A DNA stretch of 37,500 nt from Symbiodinium natans (GCA_905221605.1 CAJNDS010000125.1:898196-935695), one strand, 5' to 3'. Counted from the stretch's first letter, positions 17,254 to 26,225 are shown. Numbers and translations: made by a program. The notes: generated from the letters alone by a model not told the origin.

Positions 17254-19389
17254 CGGGGGGGGGGGGGGCGGGGGGGGGGGCGGGGGGGGGGTGGGGGCGG
17301 GGGGGTTGGGGCGGGGGTGCGGGGGGAGGGGTGGGGGGGGGGGGCGGGGGGGGGGGTGGGGGGGGGGGGGGGGCGGGGGGGGGGGTGGGGGTGGGGGGGG
17401 GGGCTTTAGGTTCCCGGAAGAACCCTAAACCCTAAACCCTAAACCCTAAACCCTAAACCCTAAACCCTAAACCCTAAACCCTAAACCCTAAACCCTAAAC
17501 CGGAACCCTCTTGTAATCACAGGTTGCTGGGCAACCTAAGGAAGAGCCCACCGTCTCCTTCTCCGCAGATCGGGTCTTTGTGGGGCAGAGTCCAGAGCAC
17601 AGCGTCGCCTTCGATGCTCGGCGTTTAGGGTTTAGGGTTTAGGGTTTAGGGTTTAGAATTCAGGGTCTAGGGTTGAGGGTTGAGGGTTGAGGGTTTAGGG
17701 TGCACGGTTCAGGGTTTAGGGTTTAGGGTTTTTTTCTTAGGGTTCAGGGTTTAGGTTTTCGGGTTTCGGGTTTAGGGTTTGGGGTTTAGCCCAGTGGCAC
17801 CCTTTTCCCACTTTCTTGTTGGTTCAAGGTTCACTGGTTCCCCCGCAAGTTCACTCCCAAAGACTTAAAGAAGGATGCACCAGGATTGCAACACCCTAAA
17901 CCCTAAACCCTAAACCCTAAACCCTAAACCCCAAACCGCTACTCGGCAGCCAAGGATGGAAACTCCATCTTGCTGCACTTGGAGGACTTGAAGTACGTGT
18001 CTCGCTAGGACTTGGGGATATTTTGAAGTATCGGGCCTTGGAGGGTTTGAAGTATGTTTTTTTGGCTAGGGCTTGGGATGTGGTGTGTTTTACGTGTACG
18101 CTTTTGGATGGCAACGGGTCTTGTTGAGGAATTCCTTGCACATGCTTTTCCTACTTGGAGCTTCATGGTACTTACTAACCAACTAGAACTGTACTTATAG
18201 CCCACTTGCAAGCCCCCTAAGTGCCCTAATATGGTTATAAGTACATTTTTTAAGTACCGTGACAAGTACAGTTATAAGTACAGTTATAAGTACGGACCCT
18301 GAACCCTAAACCCTATAAAGTTATAATTGTTTAATAAGGACCATGAAACTCCACAAAGTTGTAAGTACAGACCCTAAACCCTAAACCCTATAAAGCTATA
18401 ATTGGTGAATAAGTACCATGCACCTCCAAGTAGCCAAGGTGTTCATTGGTGAGGAAGTGTTCTCCTTCGCCGCGAAGTCGCGTATCACAAGGTACTAAAG
18501 GGGGGGGGGGTATTCAGGAGGAAACCCTAGAAAGGGACCCCTGAATCTTATCCCCCTATAGAGCCCCTATAAATAAGTAAATCATTAAATGTATTATAAG
18601 TACTAAAATATCAATATATATATATATATTTGATATATTTGCTTATTTATTTATATACCTCATTATCGTGCCTATGTACCTAAGTAGCCCTAAATACCCC
18701 TGAATGGCCTTCAGGGTCCCTTCTAACAAGGGTCCCTCCTTTAGTCCCTTGGAGGTTTGTCTCTCCCGTTGGCAACAGTGATGTCCCTTACCCATGGGCG
18801 ATGGACGAACAAGGGTTCTGCTACTTGATGACTAGCTCAGTCATTCTGAGCGGCAAGAATCTCGGCGACAGCAACGCAGCTGCTAGGACCGGGAGTAGGC
18901 CCTTTTTTCCTCTTTTTTTTGGGGTTGGGGTGCCCTTAAAACCAAAAAGGGTACCCTTTTTTATTCCTAGGTTATTCCCGGACAAGGCTGATTTCGACCC
19001 TTACGACATCTTCTTTGATCGGTCCCTCATCACTGCGGACATCGGTTGCGTGCCTCCCCAGCAACCGGTCACTCAGTTCCTCGGCAGCCTAGTGGTACCC
19101 TTTACCCTTTTTTGGGGCTTCGAGGCTCCCTTATAAAGTAGCCAACCCTAAAAAGGGGTGCCCTTATTTTGATATGGTTTCCTAAACCCTAAACCCTAAA
19201 CCCAGACTCTATACCCTAAACCCTAAACCCTAAACCCTAAACCCTAAACCCTAAACCCTAAACCCTATGTCGGGGCTACTAAGGTTCCAAGGAATCACCG
19301 AATTCTGGATCGGCGAGGACCAGTACACCCTCAGATACGAGCCGCAGCCTGAAGAAGACTTCGATCGACTCAGTGACTTAGCTAGCTGA
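16076..19389 (+). CDS. Eleven-exon gene for an acidic, probably nuclear protein
   Basis: ATG 16076 (GCGCCATGA) to TGA 19387. Exons: 16076-16181, 16310-~16462, 16567-16620, 17079-17114, 17523-17622, 17829-17883, 17950-17996, 18439-18491, 18779-18875, 18987-19083, 19292-19389, about 298 codons. The N terminus is MKRAAEAAEVPEPPAKTAKT (NLS-like), then a VEVQWPGAKAQIKVFKMK segment, a long Glu/Asp/Lys tract over exons 2-4, then a folded-looking C-terminal part with VHWFPRKFTPKDLKKDAP, NSILLHLEDLKYVFIGEEVF, SDVPYPWAMDEQGFCYLM, ADFDPYDIFFDRSLITADIG and ITEFWIGEDQYTLRYEPQ. Phases match at most junctions; exon 2/3 and 5/6 are unresolved. Donors include GT, GC (18876, 19084) and GA (17884). Introns carry telomere arrays, introners, a MITE and poly-G. 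The family is not recognised; acidic histone-binding or chromatin proteins are a possibility only by composition. Confidence 0.75.
16182..16312 (+). mobile_element. Intron 1 formed by family 2 element, copy 2
   Basis: Intron 1 (16182-16309) starts GTATCT and ends AAGAGCAG. From CTTTGTGGTGCTTA onward almost all of it matches 301-413. An intron that is nearly all dispersed repeat is the mark of an introner. Confidence 0.65.
16463..16566 (+). mobile_element. Introner-like element, copy 1
   Basis: Starts GCAGTCTAGG. The body has AACCAAAAAGGGCACC and the end ATTCCTAGGTTATTCCTGGG, which recurs at 18964-18982. It lies between acidic exons 2 and 3. The GC donor gives phase 1 but exon 3 opens in phase 0, so the exact edge is unresolved. 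Confidence 0.6.
17175..17405 (+). repeat. G-rich low-complexity tract in intron
   Basis: T-rich run, then about 230 bp of G with sparse C and T, inside intron 4 of the acidic-protein gene and followed by a CCCTAAA array (17423-17499). Same build as 12301-12680. Length is probably unreliable. Confidence 0.95.
17786..17828 (+). mobile_element. Introner-like element, truncated copy 2
   Basis: AGCCCAGTGGCACCCTTTTC matches the left end of the family, but the right half is missing. It ends at the acceptor GGTTCAAG before exon 6. Confidence 0.55.
18157..18429 (+). mobile_element. MITE-like element E, copy 2 (in intron 7)
   Basis: Ends CTTGGAGCTTCATGGTACTT and AAGTACCATGCACCTCCAAG are inverted repeats. 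Its left half matches 2724-2856; its right half has two AAG(T/C)TATAATTG modules separated by CCCTAAA units. It makes up more than half of intron 7 of the acidic-protein gene. Confidence 0.7.
18533..18726. mobile_element. Foldback element with AT-rich core
   Basis: Left AAAGGGACCCCTGAATC and right CTTCAGGGTCCCTTCT are roughly inverted; the core has a palindromic ATATCAATATAT...ATATTTGATAT tract and TTATTTATTTAT. It lies in intron 8. A related segment (GGGACCCCTAGCAGG..CCCCCTATATA) is at 35916-35970. Confidence 0.5.
18876..18986 (+). mobile_element. Introner-like element, copy 3 (GC-AG intron)
   Basis: The whole 111-nt intron is the element: it starts GCAGCTGCTAGG, has AAACCAAAAAGGGTACCC and ends TTATTCCCGGACAAG. 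The flanking exons join in phase 0 (GDSN|ADFD). It has no stop in frame, which is why an uninterrupted ORF appears across it. Confidence 0.7.
19084..19180 (+). mobile_element. Introner-like element, copy 4 (GC donor)
   Basis: GCAGCCTAGTGGTACCCTTT at the 5' end and AAAAGGGGTGCCC at the right form imperfect inverted repeats. A CCCTAAA array (19185-19267) extends the same intron to 19291. The GC donor gives phase 1, matching the last exon (GGA = G+GA). Confidence 0.7.
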
Positions 19390-19394
19390 AGGAG

Positions 19395-19611
19395 GACACT
19401 TTGGACGTTTTTAATTTTGTTTTTTTTTGGAGGGGGGGGGGGGGGGGGGGGGAGGGGGGATGCTGTAAAATCTCTCGAGACCTGAAAGTGTCCACTTTGG
19501 GGGGGGGGGGGGGGGGGGGGTGGTTTGTGTTTAGGGTTTAGGGTTTAGGGTTTAGGGTTTAGGGTTTAGGGTTTAGGGTTGGGGGCCTATGAACTCAGCA
19601 ACTGAGGTCAG
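19395..19611. other. G-rich spacer downstream of acidic-protein gene
   Basis: T9 then two poly-G runs (about 19432-19457 and 19499-19520) bracket AAAGTGTCC, which is the inverse of GGACACTTT at 19394; a TTTAGGG array follows. It is a possible 3' region. No exon seen. Confidence 0.6.
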
Positions 19612-20008
19612 ATGGGGGAGCTCTCCGTGAAGAAAGGCGATGCCAAGATCAAGCTCTCTAAGGCCGACTTCGTCAAGTTGAAGCAACTAGGTTGTTCAGT
19701 AGGGTTTAGGGTTATTAGGGTTTAGGGTTATTAGGGTTTAGGGTTTAGGGTTTAAGGTTTAGGCTTTAGTGTTTAGGGTTTAGGGTTTACGGTGTTTTAC
19801 TTTTTGGGTTCTAAATTCCCTATATGAGGCAAGCAGCCCTAGGTAGGCCCTGGGGATCTTTTTGGTATTTTTCCCTTATTGGGTTTAAGAGGACCATATT
19901 CAGGCATATTTGTCACAGGTTTTTCCGGACCATCCAAGGCAGGACTTTGCGGCCGAGATGGGCTTCGAAGCCCTCCACACCGAGACCGTGGTTGAGCGGC
20001 AGATATGA
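19612..20008 (+). CDS. Two-exon coding fragment, unknown protein
   Basis: Exon 19612-19698 follows GAGGTCAG and reads MGELSVKKGDAKIKLSKAD then FVKLKQLGCS. Exon 19919-20008 follows TTTGTCACAG and reads VFPDHPRQDFAAEMGFEAL then HTETVVERQI and stops at TGA. Both junctions are phase 0 (donor GTAGGG). Because the acceptor touches the ATG, the first exon may be internal rather than initial. The intron holds TTTAGGG units and an introner-like left end (GCAGCCCTAGGTAGGCCC, 19833). Family not recognised. Confidence 0.6.
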
Positions 20009-20146
20009 CCCGGAGAAGCGATCTTCGGTCTTGGAGACCCTAAGCCCTAAACCCTAAACCCTAAACCATAAACCCTAAACCCTAAAACCCTAAAACCCTA
20101 AACCCCTCAGCCCTAAACCCTAAATCCTAAACCCTAAACCCTAAAG

Positions 20147-20522
20147 TGCCGAGTCCATCAGCCCGGGCGCAGAAAAGCACGGACGCGCGCCCTCATGGCA
20201 TGGCCCATCTTCAGAGCTGGCAGTGCTGACCCCCGAAAGTCTACTGTTTGCTTATGGACCCCCCCAAAAAACAAAATGAACTAGCAACATATGTATATAT
20301 ATATATATGTTTTGTTTTTCTAAATAGTAAGAAAAATCATAAGCTTCTTCCCTATAAGGGCACTATGGGGATCATGATTGTGTTCCTTTTTGGGAGGTTC
20401 CTAGGCAAGTAGTCGAAAATCAGTGGCATGAAATGATCCCCCCCTCCCCCCCCCATCCTGTGTTCGAAGCACTTGAGCCCTCCCAGCTCCTGCGGCTCTT
20501 CCACCAGACCCGAGAACCCTAG
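20147..20522 (+). CDS. Two-exon 3' gene end
   Basis: Exon 20147-20238 follows CCCTAAAG and reads AESISPGAEKHGRAPSWHG then PSSELAVLTPE. Exon 20470-20522 follows TTCGAAG and reads LEPSQLLRLFHQTREP, then TAG. A Thr codon is built across the junction (A+CA). The intron (20239-20469) contains CCCCCCCAAAAAAC, an AT tract and a C-rich run. A second frame in the first exon is also open. Unknown protein. Confidence 0.55.
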
Positions 20523-20740
20523 CCCGAAACAGTTTAGGGTTTAGGGTTTAGGGTTTAGGGTTTAGGGTTTAGGGTTTAGGGTTTAGGGTTTAGGGTTTAG
20601 GGTTTAGGGTTCCTCGACCTGTATTCTCATATGATGCATTCTGCCCGAGATGGGTCAACATGAGTTTGGGGTATAGGGTACACAGGCCCCTAAGCACGGT
20701 ATCCAGGCTTGCGATGCGGTTGTGGGCTAAGTCCCGGAAG

Positions 20741-20830
20741 GTTAATCTTCCCCGACGAGCAGCGGGCCCGCGTGATCTTGGAGGACAGAAGCGTCATGAT
20801 GCTTATCGCCAGTTTTCCCATACCCCAAGG
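20741..20830 (+). CDS. Candidate exon
   Basis: After CCCGGAAG the frame reads LIFPDEQRARVILEDRSVMM then LIASFPIPQ, up to GTTTGAGG. The amphipathic beta-rich pattern could be part of a propeller or similar domain, but this is only an impression. One-frame evidence. Confidence 0.5.
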
Positions 20831-20944
20831 GTTTGAGGTTTAGGGTTTGGGGTTTTGGGTTGAGGGTTCGGGTTCCCTAACCCTAAACCTTGTAAGCCCC
20901 TTAAACACCCTAAACCAGGGTTTTACTCTCCGGGAACTTGCAAG

Positions 20945-21008
20945 GAGCAGTTCTCGACCTTCCTCGCGCGAAGGGCTGCTTGGCTGTATGAGCTGCTACT
21001 CTGCAACG
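20945..21008 (+). CDS. Candidate exon (frame ambiguous)
   Basis: After ACTTGCAAG one frame reads EQFSTFLARRAAWLYELLLC and ends at GTTTAGG. A second frame (SSSRPSSREGLLGCMS) would join the exon at 20741 in phase. The first is more protein-like. Confidence 0.4.
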
Positions 21009-21077
21009 TTTAGGGGCTTTTAGGGTTCAGGGTTTAGTTTACGGTTTAGGGTTTAGGGGTTAAGGTTAGCACAACCC

Positions 21078-21210
21078 TTAAGAAACACATGAATGAGCAT
21101 GAACGATGAACTCGGATCCCGTACCCCGCGCTAGACTTTGTCACTCCTGGCCCCCTGAAGCTCTGTGGCCCACCAGCGGCTTCAGAGTTCTCAAACTCTA
21201 AACCCTATAT
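21078..21210 (+). CDS. Weak candidate C-terminal exon
   Basis: A frame reading SDPVPRARLCHSWPPEALWP runs to TAA at the edge of a CCCTAAA block. No clear acceptor. Kept only as a candidate. Confidence 0.25.
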
Positions 21211-21569
21211 AGCCTAAACCCTAAACCCTAAACCCTGACCCCCAAACCCTATAGCCTAAACCCTAAACCCTAAACCCTAAACCCTAAACCCTTCCGACGG
21301 TACTAGAGTTTTGCACCCCAGCCCCTGAAGCCCTCAAGCACTGCAGCCCGAAAAGCCCTAAACCTCAAGGCATTGGAAAAGGGGAGGGGGGAGGGGTTAG
21401 TGTCCTACAGTCCTACACCCAGGCTAACCCTAAACCCGGAAAACCCTAAACCCGAAACCCTAAACCCGGAAAACCCTAAACCCCAAACCCTAAACCCCGA
21501 AACCCTAAACCCCAAACCCTATAAACCCCAAACCCCAAACCCTAAACCCTAAACCCAAAAACCCATGAG

Positions 21570-22206
21570 GAAGAGGAGATTGCACGCCGGGCTCCCGTGG
21601 CCTCGCCACCCGTGTCGCGCATGGTGAGCCGCCAGATCTCCGAGGCGGCGCAGCCGGTCTCCAAGATGACGCGCCTCGGCGGTTTAGGGTTTAGGGTTTA
21701 GGGTTTAGGGTTTAGGGTTTAGGGTTTAGGGTTTAGGGTTTAGGGTTTAGGGTTTGGGGTTTGGGGTTTGGGGTTTGGGGTTTGGGGTTTAGGGTTTGGG
21801 GTTTAGGGTTTAGGGTTTGGGGTTTGGGGTTTGGGGTTTGGGGTTTAGGGTTTAGGGTTTGGGGTTTGGGGTTTGGGGTTTGGGTTTTGGGGTTCAGGGT
21901 TCAGGGTTAAAGGTTTAGGGTCTCAAAAGTGACGCCTGGCAGCCCAGTTACACCCTTTTCCCGTTGTTCGGTTCAATGTTCGACTTTTAAAAGGAACCAA
22001 CCCCAGAAAGGGTGCCCTTTCGCAGAGGCAAGGGAGTAAAGGAGGGATCCGAGTCAGAGGAGCTTCGGTGCGGGGAGTTGGGGTTTAGGGTTCCTAAACC
22101 ATATAAACCCTAAACCCTAAACCCTAAACCCTAAACTTTCGGTTGTGGGGTTTAGGCCAAGGCCGCTGCGGCTCTACCCCAGAACCCGCCCTGCAAACTA
22201 TTCTAA
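21570..22206 (+). CDS. Four-exon 3' gene end containing a GC-AG introner
   Basis: Exon 21570-21681 (after CCATGAG) reads EEEIARRAPVASPPVSRM then VSRQISEAAQPVSKMTRLG. Mini-exon 21919-21938 reads VSKVTP plus G. Exon 22028-22082 reads KGVKEGSESEELRCGEL. Exon 22156-22206 reads AKAAAALPQNPPCKLF, then TAA. Introns 1 and 3 start in TTTAGGG-type units, so the donor can slip by 7 nt; intron 2 (21939-22027) is introner copy 5, GC-AG, and its phase is consistent. Serine/arginine/glutamate-rich, disordered-looking protein, family unknown. Confidence 0.5.
21682..21910 (+). repeat. TTTAGGG to TTTGGGG array
   Basis: About ten TTTAGGG units pass into mixed TTTGGGG/TTTAGGG blocks. It is intron 1 of the gene model 21570-22206. 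Confidence 0.9.
21939..22027 (+). mobile_element. Introner-like element, copy 5 (GC-AG intron)
   Basis: 89 nt, GCAGCCCAGTTACACCC at the 5' end, CAGAAAGGGTGCCC near the 3' end, acceptor TTTCGCAGAG. The inner AAAAGGAACCAACCCC resembles AAATAACCAACCC of the copy at 31664. Confidence 0.7.
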
Positions 22207-22347
22207 CCCCCAAACCCGAAATCCTTGAGCACCCCGCAGCCTTTAAATGCTGGCCCTTAAACCCTAGCCCTAAACCCTAAACCCTAAACCCTAAACCCTA
22301 AACCCTTTCAGCCGAGGACGGGGCAACTCTTTGAGCGCGTGGCGCCA

Positions 22348-22386
22348 ATGGCTCGCCTGGCGAGCCTGGCACTGCACGCTTTTGCA
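22348..22386 (+). CDS. Candidate first exon with signal-peptide-like start
   Basis: CGCCAATGG starts MARLASLALHAFA, hydrophobic and alanine-rich, cut by GTTTAG in phase 0. CCCTTTCAG at 22307 could be a trans-splice acceptor. The next exon was not joined in phase. Confidence 0.4.
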
Positions 22387-22602
22387 GTTTAGGGTTCAGG
22401 GTTTAGGGTTTAGAGTTTAGGGTTTGGGGTTTAGGGTTTAGGGTTTAGGGTTTAGCGTGTGTTTAGGGTTTAGGTGTTCTAGGGTTCAGGTGTTATAGGG
22501 TTGAGGTGTTGTAGGGTTCAGCTGGTTAGGGTTCAGGCTTTATGGGTTTAGAGTTTAGGGTTTAGATGTTGTAGGGTTTAGGGTTCAGGGTTCATGGTTC
22601 AG

Positions 22603-22682
22603 GGTTGACACGCCTTCAACGTGCTCTTGGCGAGGAACTTGGAAAAGTTACCATCGTAGTCATAAGGAGACCTCCTGTTTAG
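22603..22682 (+). CDS. Candidate exon
   Basis: After GGTTCAG the frame reads LTRLQRALGEELGKVTIVVI then RRPPV and TAG; a donor-like GTTTAG just before the stop is an alternative end. 22683-22850 beyond is unique sequence without supported coding. Confidence 0.45.
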
Positions 22683-22948
22683 TAGAGGACCCTTGTTGTG
22701 GAACTTATCTCCCCTCCAGAACAAGAACTCATCAGAATGTCCCAGAAACACCCGCAAGAAGGGACCCTCGGGGGCTATATGAAGGGTTCACAAGCCTTAA
22801 ACCTCCTTAAACTCCAGACCCCCTAGAACCTGCCAGGTTTTAGGGTTTAGGTTTGGCATTTATGGGGTTAAGGGCTGTCCCGACTCCGAAACCTCTAAAC
22901 GGCCACCCCCTAAACGACAAACCCGCCAGACCCCTAGAACATTGGGGG

Positions 22949-23009
22949 TTTAGGGTGGACCGACGTGAGGCCAGCGCGCCCCCTCAGGCACGCTGGCCGT
23001 CAAAACAGG
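22949..23009 (+). CDS. Candidate exon, frame ambiguous
   Basis: GGTTTAG|G to CAG|GTAGTT. One frame reads VDRREASAPPQARWPSKQ, another WTDVRPARPLRHAGRQN. Good edges, undecided frame. Confidence 0.4.
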
Positions 23010-23108
23010 TAGTTCTGGAACCCTCACCTGAAACCCGAAAACCTCGAACCCGAAAACCCTTCGTCTTTTTGTGTTTTTTGGGGGCGCGGGGGGGGGGGGG
23101 GGGGGTAT

Positions 23109-23203
23109 CAGGGTACCTAGACTTGCCTACGCATCTCAATAAGGTGAGGAATAATCTCAACAAGTTGAAGCCCAGCCAAGAATTCAGGGAGTTCCCTCGC
23201 TAA
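23109..23203 (+). CDS. Candidate C-terminal exon
   Basis: A poly-G run and GTATCAG precede YLDLPTHLNKVRNNLNKLKP then SQEFREFPR and TAA. The basic, asparagine-rich helix looks real. It needs phase 1 upstream, which the exon at 22949 does not give in either favoured frame. Confidence 0.55.
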
Positions 23204-23209
23204 GGGCAC

Positions 23210-23718
23210 GCGGGTTACTCCAGGGCCTTAAAACCCTAAACACTAAAACCCTAAAGCCTAAACTTCAAGACTCACAGCCCTAAACACTAAAGTCCTACAG
23301 CCCTAAACACGTGCAGACACGAAAACCCTAAGTACTTAAACCCTAAACCAAAAAACCAGAACCTTAAACCGCCGAAACCGCAAAACCCGAAACCCAATCG
23401 TCATGAAAATCTCCGCAAGCCCCCAAAGCCTCAACCCTAGAAAGCTACAAGGCCCCTAAAACCTAAACGCCGAGCGTTTAACCCTAAACCCAAACCGCAA
23501 CCCTGACATAAACCTCCACCCTCAGCCTCTCCACCCTAAGTCCTGAGCCCTTAAACCCCAAGCCCTAAACCCTAGCCCTGAACCCTAGCCCTAAACCCTA
23601 AACCCCAAACCCTAGCTCTAAACCCTAAACCCTAAACCCTAGCCCTAAACCCTAAACCCTAAACCCTAGCCCTAAACCCTAAACCCTAAACCCTAGCCCT
23701 AAACCCTAAACCCTAAAG
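23210..23718 (+). repeat. Degenerate CCCTAAA tract ending in a 28-bp higher-order repeat
   Basis: From 23555 the units form a repeating block of three CCCTAAA plus one CCCTAGC (28 bp), about four times. 23210-23550 holds degenerate units with no exon. Confidence 0.85.
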
Positions 23719-23781
23719 CCGAGGAGCCCATTCTCCGACAGCGGGGAGGCTTTAGTGACGCCGCGCCAGTCTGACCTCTAA
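23719..23781 (+). CDS. Candidate C-terminal exon
   Basis: After CCCTAAAG one frame reads PRSPFSDSGEALVTPRQSDL to TAA; another reads AEEPILRQRGGFSDAAPV to TGA. Either would be a terminal exon. Confidence 0.4.
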   Translation, partial: PRSPFSDSGEALVTPRQSDL

Positions 23782-23969
23782 GGTGATCCACCTGAGGGTT
23801 TAGGGTTTAGGGTTTAGGGTTTAGGGTTTAGGGTTTAGGGTTTAGGGTTTAGGGTTCGGGGTTTAGGGTTTGGGGTTTTAGGCTTTGGGGCTTAGGGTTT
23901 GGGGTTTGGGGTTTGGGGTCGATTGTGCGGGGTTTAGGGTTTGGAAGGTTTATGGTTTAGAAGGCTTAG

Positions 23970-24194
23970 GGCTCGAATGAGGTCCTCTTTGATTCGGCTT
24001 CGCCTTGCGAATTTTCGTTCGGTTCGGGACCGTTTAGGGTTTAGGGTTTAGGGTTTAGGGTTTAGGGTTTAGGGTTTAGGGTTTAGGGTTTAGGGAACGT
24101 CGTAGTGCGAACATCGGTCGGGTCTTTAGGTCGTAGCGCAGAGATATTGTACTTAGACTGGTCCAATTCTTCCTCAGACCAACAAGCCCGATAA
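23970..24194 (+). CDS. Candidate two-exon 3' end
   Basis: Exon 23970-24031 reads GSNEVLFDSASPCEFSFGSG and ends at GTTTAG. Exon 24142-24194 (after CGTAGCGCAG) reads ILYLDWSNSSSDQQAR, then TAA. The intron is a TTTAGGG array, and the phases agree only if the third in-array donor, 14 nt downstream, is used. Confidence 0.4.
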
Positions 24195-24376
24195 GATCCA
24201 TCCATCCACATCCCTAACCCCTAACCCCTAAACCCTGAACCCTAAACCCTAAACCCTAAACCCTAAACCCCTGAACCCTAAACCCTAAACCCTAAACCCT
24301 GGAAAACCTGAGGCTCTCAATGCCCAAAGGAACCCAGGGTTCAAGGGTTTAGGGGTTAGGGTTTAGGGTTTAGGGT

Positions 24377-24452
24377 TCACATGCGCTGCAACATCGGGGT
24401 TGTAAGCACCCTGAACCTCCCAGTAGCAAAGTCATTCCAGTAGGTCTTGTGC
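24377..24452 (-). CDS. Minus-strand candidate C-terminal exon
   Basis: Minus strand: CGTGCTTCAG|G, then HKTYWNDFATGRFRVLTTPM then LQRM and TGA. The plus strand has only a short frame. The composition and acceptor are convincing; the upstream exon is not identified. Confidence 0.5.
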
Positions 24453-24744
24453 CTGAAGCACGGTGTTTGGATTTAGGGTTCAGGGCTTTATAAGTTTAGG
24501 GCTCAGGTCCTTTAGGGTTTAGGGCTTAGGGCTTGGGCTTAGGGCTTAGGGATTAGTAGTTCGCAACACATAAGTGCTCCCTCCACACCTTATGTTGCAG
24601 ACCCAAGCCCTATATCCTCTCAAATTCCCGTCATCCTTACACGTGCACACCCCCCCCTCCCCCTCCTTCCCCCCCAGGGTTTTAGTATTAGGGTTTTAGG
24701 GTTGAGGTGAGGTTGAGGGTTAGGATTTAGGGTTGGGCGTTGAG

Positions 24745-24779
24745 GCCTACCGGCCCTTGATGCAGAGCCCAGTTTCGAG
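24745..24779 (+). CDS. Candidate short exon
   Basis: GCGTTGAG|GCC to TCGAG|GTAGCG, reading AYRPLMQSPVS plus AG. Good edges but only 35 nt. Confidence 0.3.
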
Positions 24780-24906
24780 GTAGCGCTAGAAATCCCGATG
24801 CTCTACCGAAAGCCCTAAACCCTGAACCCGAAACCTGAACCCCTACTAAACCCTAACCCTGTGCCCTAAGCTAGTTGTAGGATGATTTTGGGTGCTCCCC
24901 AGGTAG

Positions 24907-25011
24907 CTCCCAAAGAAGGAGCGGCTCAGAAAACGAGCCCCCTGGGTGCATGCGACGGATGGTGAGCTTCGCCCTTACACTCTCCCCAAAACCTTTACCC
25001 GTCAGGGCTGA
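24907..25011 (+). CDS. Candidate basic C-terminal exon
   Basis: After CAGGTAG the frame reads LPKKERLRKRAPWVHATDGE then LRPYTLPKTFTRQG and TGA. A different frame with donor GTGAGC at 24961 (VAPKEGAAQKTSPLGACDG) is also open. Confidence 0.4.
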   Translation, partial: LPKKERLRKRAPWVHATDGELRPYTLPKTFTRQG

Positions 25012-25485
25012 GGGTTTAGGATTTTGCGCCCGTTGAGGGTTTAGGGTTTTTCTTGTTACGGTTTAGGGTTTAGTGTTTAGGATTGAGGGTTCCGTTAGTG
25101 TTTAGGGTTTACCCTACATGTAGGATTTGCCTCCCCTCCCCTCCCCCCGTTGTCGGAAAGTTTTTCTAGATTCAGGGCTCTGAACCGAGACAAGGCCTGT
25201 AGGTAGAAATCTCTTAGCCCAGCAGACTCAGAAAGCCCTGTTTAGGGTTTTAGGAGTTGGGGTTTAGGGTTGAGGGTTGAGGGTTTAGGGTTTAGGGTTT
25301 AGGGTTTAGGGGCATGGGCAGCCCTCTTCCACTCCTTACTCTCTATGGGCCGAAAGCCCAAGACGAACCTCTCAACCCTATAAACCCTAAACCCCAAACC
25401 CTAAACCCTAAACCCTAAGACCCTAAACTAAAGCCTAAACCCCACACCCTAAACCCTCAACCCCAAACCCCAAAACTGTATGAAG

Positions 25486-25566
25486 CTTCACCACCAGCCG
25501 CCCTCTGGCTCTACTGCCCAAAAAGGGCTGGCCAGCCTCGTCGGAAAAGGCGGCCGCAGGGGTTAG
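25486..25566 (+). CDS. Candidate exon
   Basis: After TATGAAG the frame reads LHHQPPSGSTAQKGLASLVG then KGGRRG and TAG. Another frame is open as well. Basic and glycine-rich. Confidence 0.35.
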   Translation, partial: LHHQPPSGSTAQKGLASLVGKGGRRG

Positions 25567-25638
25567 TGTAGGGTTTGGGGTTTAGGGCTTGGGGTTTAGG
25601 GTTTGGGGTGGGTTTCGGGTTTAGGGTTTCTCCTTAAG

Positions 25639-25731
25639 ATGATTGAAGCCCCAATGCCCCCGAGGCTTACACCGCACGACGACATTCTACCGGCCAATCC
25701 ATCTATCATTTGGTCTCCCAAGGGTTCCTAA
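25639..25731. CDS. Candidate exon, strand ambiguous; has a diverged copy
   Basis: Plus strand (after TCCTTAAG): MIEAPMPPRLTPHDDILPAN then PSIIWSPKGS and TAA. Minus strand: EPLGDQMIDGLAGRMSSC with a GTGTAAG donor. A diverged copy of 25658-25713 lies at about 26727-26780 (GCTTACACC...TTTGGTCT), with a few small indels. Confidence 0.4.
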
Positions 25732-25976
25732 ACCCGAAAACAATCAGAAAACCTAAAACTCATCCAAACCCTCACCGCAAGTGCATCCTTCCCTTTTTTA
25801 TGGCATGACCCAAAGGGCCCATGTCCCTGTTAAGTATATACTTGGGCCTTAAAGGGGTTCGTTAGGGCTAGGGTCCGTTTGTTTCAGGCAATACATAAAA
25901 AACAAACTGCAGAGCCAGAAGTTGCGGGATCCCACAGAAAACAAAAACGAGCACCTTCGCTTCCATGACCTGGTGT

Positions 25977-26225
25977 AGGGTTTAGGGGTTTGGGGGTTTA
26001 GGGGTTTAGGGGTTTGGGGGTTTAGGGGTTTAGGGGTTTAGGGGTCTTGGGGTTTTGGGGTTTTGGGGTTTTGGGGTTTAGGGGTTGTTAGTGGTTTAGG
26101 GGTTTAGTGGTTTAGGGTTTTTAGGGGTTTAGGGTTTTTAGTGGTTTAGGGGTCTAGGGGTCTAGGGGTCTAGGGGTTTAGGGGTTTAGGGGTCTAGGGG
26201 TTTAGGGGTTTTCGGGGTTTTGGTT
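25977..26225 (+). repeat. TTTAGGGG octamer array
   Basis: About 250 bp of 8-mer units (TTTAGGGG, TCTAGGGG, TTTGGGGT), not heptamers, ending at a G-run. It shows that the telomere-like unit has expanded by one base here. Confidence 0.9.

Noticed and set aside
17089-17435. Glycine-rich ORFs
   Set aside because: Same cause as above; the real coding here is only the 36-nt exon at 17079-17114.
22853-23203. Single 116-codon ORF as one exon
   Set aside because: It crosses a good donor (GTAGTT), repeat-like sequence and a poly-G run; only its two ends look coding, and they were listed separately.
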